A DNA stretch of 64,000 nt from Monarcha castaneiventris obscurior (Eukaryota; Chordata; Aves; Passeriformes; Monarchidae): contig JAMPIT010000434.1 of the NCBI GenBank assembly GCA_026261815.1, positions 16,365,001 to 16,429,000 of the forward strand. Direction: 5' to 3'. The translations under genes and the position numbers were made by a program. The notes beneath the pieces are model-generated. The model was not told the origin of the DNA. It searched no databases and saw only the letters and a list, made by a program, of their open reading frames with translations. Below are positions 1 through 13,300 of the stretch, piece after piece (position 1 is the stretch's first letter; each line of letters starts with the position of its first letter).

Positions 1-3000
1 AAATGGAGGGCTTGTTTGAGTGATCCAGTCCCAGAAAGTTCAGTCATGCTGTCCTGACAACACAAAATCCCTGCTAGATTCTCCCATTGATCATATGCTT
101 TTTGTACTTGCCAACAGAAATGTATATTTAGTAACTCCCTGAAAGATTTACATCTATTACATTGACACAGAATACAAATGAGGCATTTTAAGTGGCATTT
201 TATGGCTATGTTGTAAAACAAATTGCCACATCTGTTTGAATTCCTATTTTGCCATAGCCATCCTTCAGTCTTCTTCAGCTTGTCTTTACTCTGAGGTCCT
301 TCTCTTCCCCAAGCCTGTTTTATCCCAACCAGAAGCTCATGTCTATTTTTCAACTTTCTTCTGTTGAATATGGGCACAACAGCTCTGCCACTTGCCATAC
401 ATTCCATTAAGTTGAGATATTGTTCCTGTAACATAACAGAGGAACAGCACAGACAGTTTTTTCACATAGTATCAGATTAATCAATCATTTTTTAAAACAG
501 GCATAAAGTACAAAAGTACTCGAAATCCAGTGTATATAAAGTGCTTTCTTAGAAGGTATAATTCATCACACACCTTTGCCATGGCATAACTAATACTAAT
601 TTTGCCCTTGCACTTCAACAGTGCATCACTTCACATGCCTTGGTCTGTGCACATCGCTAAGATGTGTAGGCTGCTAAAATGCTTCATCCCTCCCCATTCA
701 AAAAAGACAAAAAATGGCCAAGTGAGAAACTGTAAAAGCATCTGCCTATATTTCTGCTAAGATCATGCAGTAGTGAGGAATGGCACTAAAAGACCTGGTA
801 AACCTCTGAAACTACACATCTGACAGAATTAATAGCACACTGAGCAGGCATTGCCCAAGAGCAACTCCTCAGCAATTCCCACTTTCTCTCCTCTGACTTC
901 TCCATCCTTCCCATTCCTGCCCTTCTCTTCTCCTTCCAAGCTCAGTTCTCCTGCTAGACCTGGAATGCAGCTGGGTGGAAAGGAGGTGTAAGCAGCAGTC
1001 CAGCACCGAACAGCAGATCAGGAGCAGTGTTTTCTGTCTTCCCAGAGGTATCTGTTCTCCACTGAGCATTGCTGGTTCCAGCTGCCCACTCCCATGACTA
1101 AAGCTCCAAGCATTAATGCATAGGCCCTACAGCCATAAACTAAGCACCATCAACAGCCCCCTCACCAGCACAATCCAGGGCATCAATGGATGCCATATTC
1201 ACCATCAACTTCTCCATAGCCTGTCTAGAGAACCAACAACAAAGATCTAATATTTTGCTTTTCAGGACATAAATGTCACCAATTCCATCTGACTCCTCCT
1301 CGCCTACAACTTTGCATTCAGTTACAAATGCTTTCCCCAGCCTGTGAACACAGCTAGAGATCTCAAGCTGTCTGAACAATATGCCCATCTCATTATGTCC
1401 CAAAGAAGAGGTTATTAATAACTACTAATAATATGAGTATTCATAATTCTAAAGATCATCTACTTCAGTGACATTGATGCTGTCTCCCTCATCCAAACTG
1501 TGAACCTGAACTTCCTTCTTTCACCACTTAATGAACATTAGCTTTCCATCAGACTGTGTCTGGGAAACTCCCTGCACCCACACTAATTTCCCAGTGGCCT
1601 GAGTCAACATAAGCAATAATCTATGATCATCTAAGTATGTAGAAAACCCCCAGCTGCCATTTAAAACATATAAACATGACTGTAATATATAACCAGCCTC
1701 TGAAAAGGGTTAGTTTTTGTTTTCAGCAATGTAAAGAATAGTTTTAACCAAGGGAAAAAATTTTCCAGGGACACAGGTCACATTTTTGAGCAAGCCACTC
1801 ACTACCACAGATGAATTTACTTCTTGCAGCAAGGAACCCTGAGGTGCTCATAGATCCATGCACTGATGTGTCTTCTCTCACCTCCTGCAAACACCTTTCA
1901 GCCCTCTCAGTGAAATCTGTCGGTGTCATTTATGTGAACATGAAGGACATCTAGTGGATTCTTGCTTGCTCCCAGCAGAATGCGCAGCTTTAGCCTCTGC
2001 TCCCCGATTTCTTCTCCTTGCTCCTGAAAACCAGCGCATGCTTCTGCTCTCTGAGGACAGGCAAGGAAGTGCAAAACGGCACAGATTTCTCTCTTGCTGT
2101 TGTCAGCGGGGATGTGCAGTTCCTCTCTGGCCCTCAGCATTCCCTCTGCAGAGCACGGCATCTTCTGCCCTTTGTCAGTCCCCTGACCCGTGTTACCTCC
2201 TCTCCTCTCAGTCTCCCAGCACCAAGGAGCCTGGAACAGTCAATACCACAACCTGTACAAGGTACTTAGTGAAAATATTGTGCATTTAACCTATTCTGAA
2301 CTACCAGGGATTACAGCCACGTAGACTTGCACTCTCTGGACTCATCTACACTGTAACACTTCAGGCGTGTAATTCATGGGCAAAACCCTCTTAATTTTAT
2401 CCTAGCTCAACACCTTAGCACAGAGATTACAGAGGGCTCAAACTTTCCACAAAAAACAACAGAAGGCTTTTGTAGCTAGGGAATCAAACTCGTATATATG
2501 GCTAAGCACAATTAAGTCTGCTGTGGAAAAAAACCCAAAGGCTTATTCAGATTGCCTTGTAAAAGCTTAAACATAAATATTTAATTCAGAATATTTTCTA
2601 AATTCACTTTCAAAACCCATCACTCACAGTATTTCAAAGGCTGAGGCACAGAGGTGTTTTATCTCTAAAACAACAAGTAAACAAATGCAAGTTTCCCCCT
2701 GTTCATTTAGCTGAATATGTCAGAGCAAGAAGTTGCTAAAAAATTAGAAAATACGTAAATAACAACCATTCCAATAAGTGGGTATTTCTCATGGTAGAGC
2801 TATAAACTGAAAAGGAGGAAGGGCATTTTGTGTGTTGTTTCTATGGCAGTAAAAGCTGGGGTTTGGGCTGGAGTTAATGTCCCCTTCCCAGAGGGCATCT
2901 CTGGTTGTCTGACTGCTACAGCGGGTGCCCTTCAGGTACTGGTGGGACACACTTGCCCTGCAGAACCTGAGTTTTCCAAAGGCTTCCCCACCCAGCCCCA

Positions 3001-3634
3001 TCTTTCCCAGCCCCTAGACAGGAGCCTGGTCCATACAAGAGAACCATGGTCAAATTGTGTGCGCTTTCCCTCTGTTATCTGCATTGAGGCCAACCCTATA
3101 GCAAGCCAAGGCTGCTGAGCCCAGGAAAACCAGCCACAAAGGCATCAAGGAATTCCTTGTCTCAGAACCCAGCCTTGACTGCAATGGCTATTATGACTTA
3201 TTTTCTTAATCCCTCTGTACATTCATGTGAGAGCTTTGGATGGCCAAACTCTGCAGGTCCTTCATCTGCTGAGTGGACACCACCTCATCCCCACGGCCCC
3301 ACGGGGTGAGCACTGACACGTGCCCAGCTCTGCACGCTGAGCCTGGCGCCCAAGTGCTCCACACAGAGTGACTCACACCATGTTGAGAAGAGGCACAGTT
3401 TCCATTCCCAGCTACATGTATTTTTAGCTGCTCTAACAAACAGAACAACTTGTCAAGATGACCCAGGAAGCATTTGAAGAAGAAAACACAATAGAATTTG
3501 TGGACAGAGACCCACAATGAGAATGCCAGGACTCTAATGCAAAGAGCATCCTGTGCTGGAGCTGGGATGTGTGGATGTCTCCTGGCCCAGGCACTGGATA
3601 ACCTCAAGTCCAACACTTACATGTACTCACTTAC
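1..3634. other. Non-coding stretch, no gene recognised
   Basis: AT-leaning, CpG-poor DNA with stops in all frames. Visible details are a pyrimidine-rich run at about 881-953 and a slightly GC-richer patch at about 1954-2290 where open frames overlap on both strands, as expected from composition. A minus-strand open frame at 1140-1403 (87 codons, starting at a non-ATG codon) runs into a GTGAGG donor-like site near 1159-1164, but its product matches no family I know. I see no RNA gene and no identifiable transposon. Confidence 0.6.
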
Positions 3635-3690
3635 CCTCTCTAGAGGATATTTCATTCACCTTGTGCATGAAATCAGGATATTTGTCATGT
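3635..3690 (-). other. Exon-like segment, 56 bases, weak candidate
   Basis: On the minus strand a pyrimidine-rich acceptor ending TTTCTTAG (AG at 3691-3692) precedes a 56-base segment that ends AGG before GTAAGT (3634-3629), a full-consensus donor. One frame is open and reads HDKYPDFMHKVNEISSRE; the other two contain stops. I do not recognise the peptide. Acceptor and donor pairs this good are expected several times by chance in 64 kb, so this is a candidate, not a gene call. It could also be a non-coding RNA exon or nothing. Confidence 0.12.
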
Positions 3691-6600
3691 CTAAGAAAGA
3701 CACAAAGGGGGTATCCAGAATTCGCTACATCAATGATGGAAACACTATCAGCAACGTACTAAATTTTTAATGGTTTTTGAAACAGACTTTCTACTTTTTT
3801 TTATAGTATGATAGTTTTATTTTTTCAGACACCAATATTTGTTATGTTCAAATTTTCTCTCTTCCTCACACAGGAGCAGGATTTGGTCCAAACAATTCCT
3901 CAGCAGAGCTGACCAATACAATCTTGGCTGTCCATCAGCCACAAATGCTGTTCTACTTTCCTCCCTTTCAAATTTGAGGGAAATCCACGCTTGATTTTCT
4001 TAGTAAATGAAAATTTCATCTATCTCACCTGAACACCAACACAAGCGTAGCAAATCATTCTAAGGTGGGATCAGAAACTTTTTATGAAGTAATCATTGTG
4101 TACTCCATTGGTAGAAACCTTAAAATTACATATTGAGTATTGGCTCCAGGAGTTACCAAACACTTCACAGAATTCTCCCAGGCTGAAATTTTTCCTCAGC
4201 TTCCACAGCATCCTTACTAGGGCTATGACCTTTTTGTCACTGCCCTTACAGCTTAACTTTCCACAGCAATCTGGAGCGAGTTCTGCTGCTCAGAGTGCAG
4301 GTCCCCAAGCAGCACAAGCAGGATGTCACATGGCAGTTTGTGAGGAGCCATTCTGCTGCTTGCAGCACAGGGGAAGCAGACTGAAAGGGTTTATGGCTAT
4401 TGTTCAAATAATATTCAAGTAGATTTCCAGAAACGCTAGAGGTGCAGTGACTGCACTCTGAGAAATCCTCCTGGGAATTTGCACCACAGCGTCTGAACTT
4501 TCAAAGTAAGCAGCAAAGTCTGAGTTCTTTGATTTCTCATTGCTCATGTGGAGACAGAGAAGCTGAAGTGGGGGGGTTAAGGTGGCTTCACATTTCTGAA
4601 GGTTGAACAGGCCTGTCTCAGCCTCAGAACTGAGAATCCGAGAACGCCAGGTTCACTGGAGATTTTAGGAATGCATATGGATGTGGGTACACAGATGTGG
4701 TGAATTGTGCTCTCAGTGAGCAAACCTTGGATATAAACACTGATCCAGAGTAACCATCAAATCCTACAAGAATAGCAGGAGTAGAGTACATAAACACCAT
4801 GAACCACTCCTGTACCCACACATGTAGGAACTCTTTTGCCTTTTGCCTCTGTGCTGTGCTTCCTCTAGACTATTCAGTTTTGCTACTTCTCAGCTAGAAA
4901 AGTCACTAATAGCAATAACAAAACTCATGCAGAATACATTTAACAGCAAGGTACCATATCCTGTGGAAATTATTGCTTTGTATTAATATTTATTGTTTAC
5001 CAACTGTATAATAGGAAGGCTAAATGGTCTACTTGAGTCGTTTTGTGAGGATGCATTTACACTTAAAATGTTTAATAAAACATTTAGCTATCTGAATAAT
5101 ATGTACACATTTTTAGATTAGCCCGTGGGCTGGTCTGTAGAGGAATGTATCCTGTGTTATGCCAGTGTGTTTCAGTCACTGCTGTCGTGCCATTCTCTCT
5201 CACAGACACACTCCCTCCAGCTTACCTACAGCAGAACTCAGTGGTCAGGATGCTCTGCAGGAGGAATTACACTGGAAAAGCGACTGGTTTAAAATTCACA
5301 CCTTGTCTTAAGTTAGTACAGCTTTCCCAGGGCCCAGATCTGTAATTCTGCCTCACAGAAATTTTACAGACATGCCTCTACATACACACATACACATTGC
5401 TCTGAATTTATACAGAGCAACCTGCATTATTGTCACAGAGCAGCTACGCTCTGGCCAGGAAAATTTAGGTTACTACATGTGAAAAAGACTCCTATTGTTT
5501 ATCCAAAACCAAGGATCACATCTGTGCCGACTGGCAGTTAGGCAGAGCCATCTGTCATTTTGGGGTATCCTAATGGGATTTGGCATCAGAAGATGAGGTT
5601 CTATAACCAGGTAAAGATCAAGGGACAAGAATGCCTCGAGGCCTCAATTACCCACAACTTCACATTGCGGTACCTTCAGAAATCTGTTCTGGGAACCATG
5701 TTAAGTGCAATTCATTGATGTTTATGGTTCACATTTGCTGTTCCTGGAAGCAGAATAGCTTGTAAAATTAGCAGCTGTAGAAAAGGGGGAAAGCTGAGAA
5801 AAGAGGGAAAAACCACCCTTGAAATAGTGGATTTTTGATTTTATTTCTTGATACTTCTGACTTTGGCACAAATCCAATTTAACAACACTACCTTAAAAAT
5901 GCCCTTTATTTCCAGGTGATCATTCTGTATTTACACCCTGTATGGGGTTTATTTTATACTCTGTGTACAGTGTGTAGACAGAACTCTAGAGACCCCTGCT
6001 TCTGAAACCTTTTATCTTTTTAAACTCTGAGTGCCCTCTATATTGGTAGGCATTTTATGAGTTCTGAATTGGGTATTTTGTGAAATCAAATAAATAAAGA
6101 AACATATCACCACTGAGACTGTACAATTCTGCTGAAAAAGGTGGATAACTTCCCACCCATTATTCAACAATAATCCAAAATAGATTCTTCCAATTAGAAA
6201 TGTGATTCTGTGGCCAAAGCACTGCACTGACACAGATAGCTATTTGTACAAATTAGAGCTACAAATATCTTTCCATCCCCGAGAAAAGCAGAGAAGTTTT
6301 CACTAATGTTGGTAACGTGTCATACAATTTGGAGACAGGACAACTTGTATAAACTTGTCTAGGTGTTATGAAAAAGGCTCTTTTAGGAAAGAATCCACAT
6401 TTTTTAGTCTACAGAAATAGAGACGTTATTAAACTTTTAAGGAAAAAACAATCCCCAAACCCCTGCAATGAGATGCCAAACCAAATATTGTTCCTGACAG
6501 GAGATATCAAGTCTTCAGGCCTAAAATGTTTCTAATATCTTCTGGTTTAGAATAATCTGTGAATCCATTTCCATAAAGCTTTGCAACTGCCAGTGTAATG

Positions 6601-8469
6601 AAGACAACGCTAGTAACGATGCCTCAAATATTTTCTTTGAGAACTGTTGAAGTTCCCAGTAGATGCAAAACCACTGCTCCACTTGATTGTCACATGCTGT
6701 GAGGACAGACTGCTTGGGTGTCATTCACAACTGAGAAGCAAAGTCAGGACACTTGGTTCCCTACTTAATTTCCTCTGAATTATTTCTGTAACAACTGTAG
6801 TGTGGATAAATAGGGATTTACCCAGAAGTTTCCCACTCACACCTTTGGTTAGATGCAGCTTTAAGAGGACAACAGCTAACAGGTCCCTAACATAACCTTC
6901 CTACACAGATTTTCCCCTTTGCTGCCTGTTTGCTCCCTGCTGAAGCAGCTTTGTGGGGCCTCCATGCCACCTCTGGCTCCGTGGTGGCTCAGCCCTTCCA
7001 CCAGGCAGGCTCACTGCTGTCTGACCATCCCCTCTGCACCACTGTCAGGGATGTGGTGCTTCCACATCCTTCTGCTTTCACTCTCCTGCTCCAGCCCAGC
7101 TCCAGCGGGGATCCTCTGCTCAGCTGGTTCCTGGAGAGCTGTTCAGGGAGCTCAGCCACTCCCTTGGCAGAGCAGTGCTGCCCAGGACAGCAGCTGGCAG
7201 GTCGCTGTGTGTGGGGAAGGAGGGTTGGAATGTCCTGAGGCATCCAGGTCACAAACCCAATGCCAACACGCTGCCCTTTGGTGCTGGTGATGGCTCTTGT
7301 CCCAAGCCAAGCGTCACAGGACACAAAGGGTGCCTGGAAACTGGACCAAACCCCAGGATGCTCAAAAGTATTGTAGCAGAGTGGCACTATCACAAGAAGG
7401 ATGCAATTTCCATATTATGTTAAATAGCTCTGCTTTTTTGGTATGTAACTGGAACTTCCTGTGCATGTTTTTACTAAGAAATAATTTTCTGAAGCTATTC
7501 TCTTACCAAATTTTCAAGTAGCCAAAGGTCAAAAGTAGAAAAAAATGGTAATAAAATGGAAAAAGTCCAGGGAATAAAGACTCTGGTGTTTAATACCTCC
7601 TGTTAATTCCATACAGCTATATTAAAAAAGAAAAATAAGTGTAATTGTGACAGGAGCTTCTCTCTTTTCAAGAGCACACTGCAGGAAATGCACATTGATA
7701 GATGCAAGTTACATTTTTATATACAGCTGCTTGAGCAACAGATCTCACCAACAGAAATAATGGCCCTGGCTCTGTTAGAGAGGTGCTGTGTGTGGGACCT
7801 GCTGCCTCTCAGTGTGGTGGGACTTGTGCCCTCCCCCTGCCCACCCAGGCAGGGCAGCAGCAGAGCCAGCCCCCGCTGCAGCAGCAGAAAGGGGAAAGGA
7901 TGTTCAGAATGGGAGGCTGGGAGAACCCTGAGCTTATCTGCAGAACCCAAGCAGCCTGCAGCCACTACCAGAGAGAAAAGCAGGTTGTCAGCAAATACTA
8001 TTTTCTGCCTTTGAACCTGGAAGAGAATGCAAGGGACTTGTGAATGTTGCAAAGAAAGAGGAGCATACATGTCCAGTGAAGCTTTTCTTCAGGATTTAAA
8101 TACTCCTTTTTCCAAACTTAAGAAAGCTGCATTGTTCATGAAATTTAATGCTCTAACTTGGTCCATTTTCAGAAGGTAAATCCTAAAAAGCTCAGTGTGG
8201 CATTTTTAAACAACTGCCACCACAAATCTCCAGAATTTTGTGTTTCTAACCTTGCTTTTAAGTGCTTGCATGACTAATGAAGTGTGACATTGCTGAGATT
8301 TGCTAGCATTCTTTTCTGTAACATAAGTTCTAGCTGACAAAAATATGGCTAAATTTAGATACCTGCAGCAAACAAGAACCTTCAAAACAAAAGCAGGCTT
8401 AAGGATTAAAATTGGCTATGACATGTTTGTGCTCAACATAGGCAAGTTCACATAACCCCTTGTCTGCTG
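3691..8469. other. Non-coding stretch, no gene recognised
   Basis: Mostly AT-rich unique-looking DNA. A strong plus-strand acceptor-like site (long pyrimidine run, then CACACAG) ends at 3873, but no good donor follows. A small AT hairpin lies at 5066-5085 (AAATGTTT, 4-base loop, AAACATTT). GC-richer patches at about 6919-7340 and 7780-8040 carry overlapping open frames on both strands, which points to composition rather than coding. I see no repeat family I can name. Confidence 0.6.
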
Positions 8470-8544
8470 CCCCACGCGCAGAGTCGCGGGCTGGCTCAGA
8501 AAAGCAGTTTGCTATAAAAGCATTACTTAGTCTGAAATGCTGCT
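8470..8544 (+). promoter_or_regulatory. Candidate TATA-type core promoter
   Basis: A perfect TATA box, TATAAAAG, lies at 8513-8520 in the context GCTATAAAAGC. About 25-40 bases upstream is a short CpG cluster (CpGs at 8475, 8477, 8485 and 8487) in a kilobase that is otherwise nearly CpG-free. A start site about 30 bases downstream of the TATA box would fall near 8543, directly before the hairpin at 8548-8586. TATA boxes of this quality also occur by chance in AT-rich DNA. The CpG patch and the hairpin are what raise this one above background. No downstream coding exon is visible, so any transcript may be non-coding. Confidence 0.25.
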
Positions 8545-8547
8545 GTT

Positions 8548-8586
8548 CCAGCAGGTTGTGCCAGTGTGGCAGGTGGAGCCTGCTGG
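8548..8586. repeat. Nested inverted repeat (hairpin)
   Basis: CCAGCAGG (8548-8555) and CCTGCTGG (8579-8586) form a perfect 8-bp outer stem. Inside it TGCCA (8559-8563) and TGGCA (8567-8571) form a 5-bp inner stem with a 3-base loop. The result is a 39-base two-tier hairpin just downstream of the candidate TATA box, so it could sit at the 5' end of a transcript. The inner TGCCA/TGGCA halves also resemble NF1 half-sites. It is too short for an ordinary microRNA precursor. Confidence 0.55.
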
Positions 8587-9958
8587 GTCTTTCAAATACA
8601 GATTCTTCTTTTTTTTTTCAAATAAGTCATTAAATAGGGAAAAACAGACGGAAAAAGACCTCCTCTGTAGGTAACAAACTGGTGCTAAGAAACGTTGCTC
8701 AAACAGCAGAGAAGTCTCGTACCAGCATCTCCAAACCCTAAATGCATTCAGATACCATACTGCATTTTCCCAGTTTTCTATTGTCTATGTGTTCTTTAAG
8801 TGGGTCAAATCCAGCTGAATCCTTGCTTGATTATCCTTATACATTTCCTCACATATCCCTGAAAGATTCAAACCACAGTTCAGTATTGGTCAATAACAGT
8901 CAGACTGAATTCAACTGATGGCTTATCAGACAAATATAAAAGATCTGCAATGGGAGTTACCTAGTTACATCCAGAAAAAAAAAAAAGAAAGAGAAATCAG
9001 AAATCCTGCAGCTGCATTTCAAATGTCCAATTTCTCCTTTTATCTTCTGTTTTCTTTTTTTGCTTTGTACCAGACAACTACTTTAGAAGCCACAAGAGAA
9101 TGATATACAAACACCACTGCTTTCTAATACTTCTGCTGGTAGAATTAACCACGTTATTCAAATGTCAATTTACTGCAAAGATAAATTCTTTTAAATCAAA
9201 GTACCATTTGAAATTGAATTTTCAAGCCATTAACTTTACTAGGCTAGTCCTGCTGGCATATTGAATGTCTGCTAGGTATTCTCATAACAAGGTCACTTTT
9301 TCTAGTTCAAACTTTGTATTAAAGCACCCTAAAAAAACCAGTCAGCTCATGCAACAGCAGAAATTAAAAGAAGCAGCCTAAATAATAAGCTGCTGTGGAA
9401 GAACTGTCTTCTTTTTCTTCACAGTAAAATTCAACCTTTACTTTCTGGAAAGAAAAGCCACCCAAAAGATGCTAGAACCTGTCTGTAGGAACAGTGAATG
9501 AAAACTTACATATTATGTTTCCTATTTATTTTCTTTGCAACTGTGTTCTTAGTCCTGGAGAGAACACTTCCTGCTCTAAGTACATATTTTGAATTCACTG
9601 TCAGATTTAAAAACAAACAAATGAAATATCCAAACAGAACAGTGCTTCCAGAAGCATTTGTAGCTTCTTGTCCTGGAAAAAGGCAGAGCTGCAGCTCTGT
9701 GGGAAATTCCTGGCAGGTCTGATGGCTTTGTGCTGTCTGTACTCTAAATCTATGCACACTCCAACCACCTAAATAACTACGCAGAAATCATCACTTTGGG
9801 GAAGTATTTCACCAACAAAACCACGACTTTCCTCATAATCTCACTTTTCTTCTGGTGGCTGTAGGACCTGTGACACTATTTCGGTGTTTAACCAAGACAT
9901 CTCTGGAAGCTTCAGAAATCAGCAACACTTTAGGAAGGGGAAAACAAAAAGCAAGCAG
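8587..9958. other. Non-coding stretch between promoter-like block and CpG block
   Basis: AT-rich DNA with a 12-base A run at 8975-8986. No open frame of note, no recognised repeat and no convincing splice pair. Confidence 0.6.
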
Positions 9959-10308
9959 CGAGGTTCGGGTTGCTCCCCAGCACCCCATCTTCCTCCTGCA
10001 GGGGAGTCAGGCTCATAGTGCCATCACCGGTGCCTCTGCAAGAAGACACATCGCAGTGGCTCGCCGCTGGTTTTTGTCTGCCACCCACCGCGGGCTGCCA
10101 GCGCTCGGTGCCCAGCCGGGCTCCCAGGCCGAGGGCTGTCCCAGGAGAAGTGGGACACGGCTCTGCTGCATTAGCGCACACAGGCAGCTGCTGCTGCTCC
10201 CCTCAGCGCTGGGCGAGGCGCGCTCACCCCGAGGGGATTAGCAGGGGCCGCGTCAGGCTGGAGATGCCAAGCGGGAGGATGGCCCCAGGCAATACACGCT
10301 GCCATCCG
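9959..10308. promoter_or_regulatory. CpG-island-like block
   Basis: I count about 24 CpG dinucleotides between 9959 and 10308, 22 of them after 10028. This is far above the rest of the window. The block is visibly GC-rich and includes CGCCG, CCGCG, GGCGAGGCGCG and GGCCGCG clusters. In birds such blocks often mark promoters or first exons. A plus-strand stop-free run of 189 codons (9970-10539) crosses it, but it begins at a non-ATG codon and its proline/arginine/serine-rich product is what GC-rich DNA gives by chance. On the minus strand a GTGAGC donor-like site lies at about 10223-10228, so a first exon on that strand is possible. The length is near the lower limit for a CpG island. Confidence 0.4.
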
Positions 10309-13300
10309 GGCTCTGGCTGTTCTAATGGCTCAAGAGCTGAGATTAACTCGTCTCTGGCTCAGCTCCCCCTTAGTACACAGCATATGGACACAAAGCAAGA
10401 CACCTACTGCATAATCAGGCCTCTCAAAAGCGCGAGCAGAGTTCTCAGCAGTTCCTGTGATACCCAGTGTCATCAGAGACTTATGGCACTGTCGTGCCTG
10501 GAGCTTGAATACCAGTCAAATTCATCCTACTGCCTCTAGGAAAAAATGCCAGGGGTCAGGAAAGGGCAGTGCAAACGGGCGAACCACAGAGGAAGGTACG
10601 CTGTCCTCTAGTGCAGAGGAAGAGCAGAGATACACCAAAGAAAAGCAGGGCTAAAAATATCAAGAAGAGGGCAGAGGTGCTCACACGGTGCAGGCATACT
10701 GGGGCCACAGAAATGCATTTGCAGCCAGTTCTAACCTGCACTGATTGAAAGACAGGTACTTGTGTGGAGAGAGTTGAAAAGGATGTTTTATTTCCCAGCT
10801 CTCTGTACTTCCCCCCCCACTCCCAGTTTTGTCCCCAGCAAAAATAAATTAAATCTTGAAACAAGGGACAGAGAACAGGGAAAGAGAACAAAAATGGGAG
10901 TGGGGAGAGGTCTTAGAAAACCCAGTTTTTCACTGAGATTTTTAAAGTTTAGGGACATAGTTTTGGAAACAGAATATCATGTTTGCTTTGCTTTTAATTG
11001 AAAAGAACTCAACCAGCTCAACTCTTAATTAGCTTCCAGATAAAAAGATTGTTAAATTACTGACAAGCAGAAGGCAGAATCACATAGTGTCATCAAAATA
11101 AATAAAATAACTATAGGAGAGAAATAACTGTACAGCTCCATCCTCCATGGCCATAACAGAACAGAAACACCTAAACCATTGACTCAAGAGATGAGAACTG
11201 CAACCTCCTTTTGTGGGGATTGAGAACAAAAGGCAAAGCTGTAGATTCAGAGTCAGGGTTTCAAGCTTCCAATACTAAGATTAGTTTTGGAGCAACTGGG
11301 AGTGCAACCCTGACCAGTCAATTCACAAACTAATAAAATTTTTTACAATTTATATTTATTAAAAATCCCCAACCAACCCAACCCTTCTAGGACAATTAAA
11401 CTCGATCAGCTTAGTGTATGCACCTTGATAATATGGAAAGTAGTTCACTGAATCCAACTCTCAGACACTGGGCTCTGTTTAAGAATGGATTAATTCATGA
11501 TTTATTTAAATTGATCAAAGATCAGATTACCACTGAAAACGGTGGACCTGCACTCCTTCCACTCCCTGTGTTTTCTTGGTTGCTCCCTTGAAAAGGCTGC
11601 TCAGTGGGACCTGAACTGTTTGAAATCTTTTTTACTTCACGGCTTAGATCAGCCTCTCACCAATATTAGGATAAGGAAGGGAGGTGAAAGAGGAAGACGA
11701 GAGGGCTGAAATCTTCCTTTTAGTGGCAAAAGAAATGCAGAGATCCTTAAACCAATGCTGAAAAGGCACCTCCCTTTTGGATAGGTGTTTATTGTAGGAA
11801 ATATTATGTGGGGTGCAGATATTGGCCATATCCACAGCAACAGTGGAAAGCACCCCTTGTTTGCTCCTTTGGATGGTTACTCATTTGTAAAGTCCAAGTG
11901 TATTTCTAAGAACTTATTTACTTGTTAGCAGGTCCTTCCCCCAGCCTCCTGTTGGTCTGACTTTGTTCAGAGAGACAAGGCCTGCCCAGATGAACACAGG
12001 CACTCCTGGGATGTTGCCTCTGCTCATCTCCAGTAGTCTGGGTATGTTCCTGGGGAGGCTGCTCTCAAGGAGTCAGGATTTCCCTGGCCACTTGTCCCAC
12101 TGAGTGAGGAAGGGTTACGAACTCCTCTCTGTGCGATTTGAGTACACTAGCAAAATGCTCATTCTAACTGAAAAGGGAGATGCTTTTCATCTTTTAGCTT
12201 TCATTTTCCTTGATGACATTCATGCCATAGTTCAGAAGACCAGCTTGTTCTTGGCTGAGACATAGTGCTTTTAATTTATAAATTATGTCTTCTTAGAAAA
12301 AGAGAAAAAACACTGCGTTCTGCCAGTCATATTGTCCTTGTTTTTTAATTACCAGCACCAAAGAGAAAAGGCTTTAATGCCTAGAAGAAATGTGCACATA
12401 TTTTCTACCACAAAGAAATTCATCAATGTTTAGTACAAGGCATATAATTAATAGTTGTACTTTAAAATCCCAGCTAGGCTCATTGTAGTTGTTTGCCAAG
12501 AGATATACACACTAGCACTGCCACACAGAATGCATTTTTCCTATTGTTTCTGGTTTTCAGTAGGTAGCAAGGCTGTGAATACAAACCAATGTGGCGATGG
12601 CACAGCATTACCAGAACAATTGGCTGTAGCAGCCCCTTCCTCTACAAAGATTCACTTCACACAACAGTTACAGGTGAAAAAATGAAAGAAACAATTGTCT
12701 CAAGGCCGCCCACCCGCTCCTGAACAACTGCCTGCTGCTCTCTGCTTTCTGCTCTTTATTCCCCACCTCGCCCAGCTTTTTTTTCAAGCAGAACACAAGG
12801 ATACTTTACAACTGCACTGAACAAACCCTTTCTTAGGTGCTGCTCCCAGATCTGACCCTTTGTTTTTAAAGAGCTGATCATTGTCCTGGTAAATGGCTGT
12901 AGGATAAAATTTTCTCACTAAGTGACTTGTGCTCACTGGCAGAGAAGCAAGGCTGATAAACCGAAGGATGCTGTGCATGCACGGCTTAAATGAAGGGCTC
13001 CAAGACACAGGGCATGGGGGGTTTAGCTGACATTAATGTCCCCTGCTGTGTCAGTCTCCCCCTTCCCCACCCGAGATCTCTGCCCTACTGCAAAAGCAGC
13101 TGAAGGCCTATATGCTTAATCCAGTCAGTCTAAATGTTCCAGTCACACAAATGTTTCCTTTAACAATGATTAAGGGGTGCCAAAATTTACCTCTGCCTTG
13201 TCTATCCCTCTGCCTACCTGCTTGTTCCCACCCCTAGAGATCTCCCCTCTCATTTGTGTCAGTTCAGCTGTGTGTGGAAGCTGAATACCAGAAACCTATT

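Noticed and set aside
1140..1403. 87-codon minus-strand frame ending near a GTGAGG donor-like site
   Set aside because: No ATG at its start, no good acceptor, no recognised family; length well within chance.
7225..7250. GGGTTGGAATGTCCTGAGG resembling a reverse-oriented CR1 core
   Set aside because: Only about 10 bases agree and the terminal tail repeat is missing.
9970..10539. 189-codon plus-strand open frame across the CpG block
   Set aside because: Begins at a non-ATG codon, and GC-rich DNA has few stops; the product shows no domain and is low-complexity Pro/Arg/Ser-rich.
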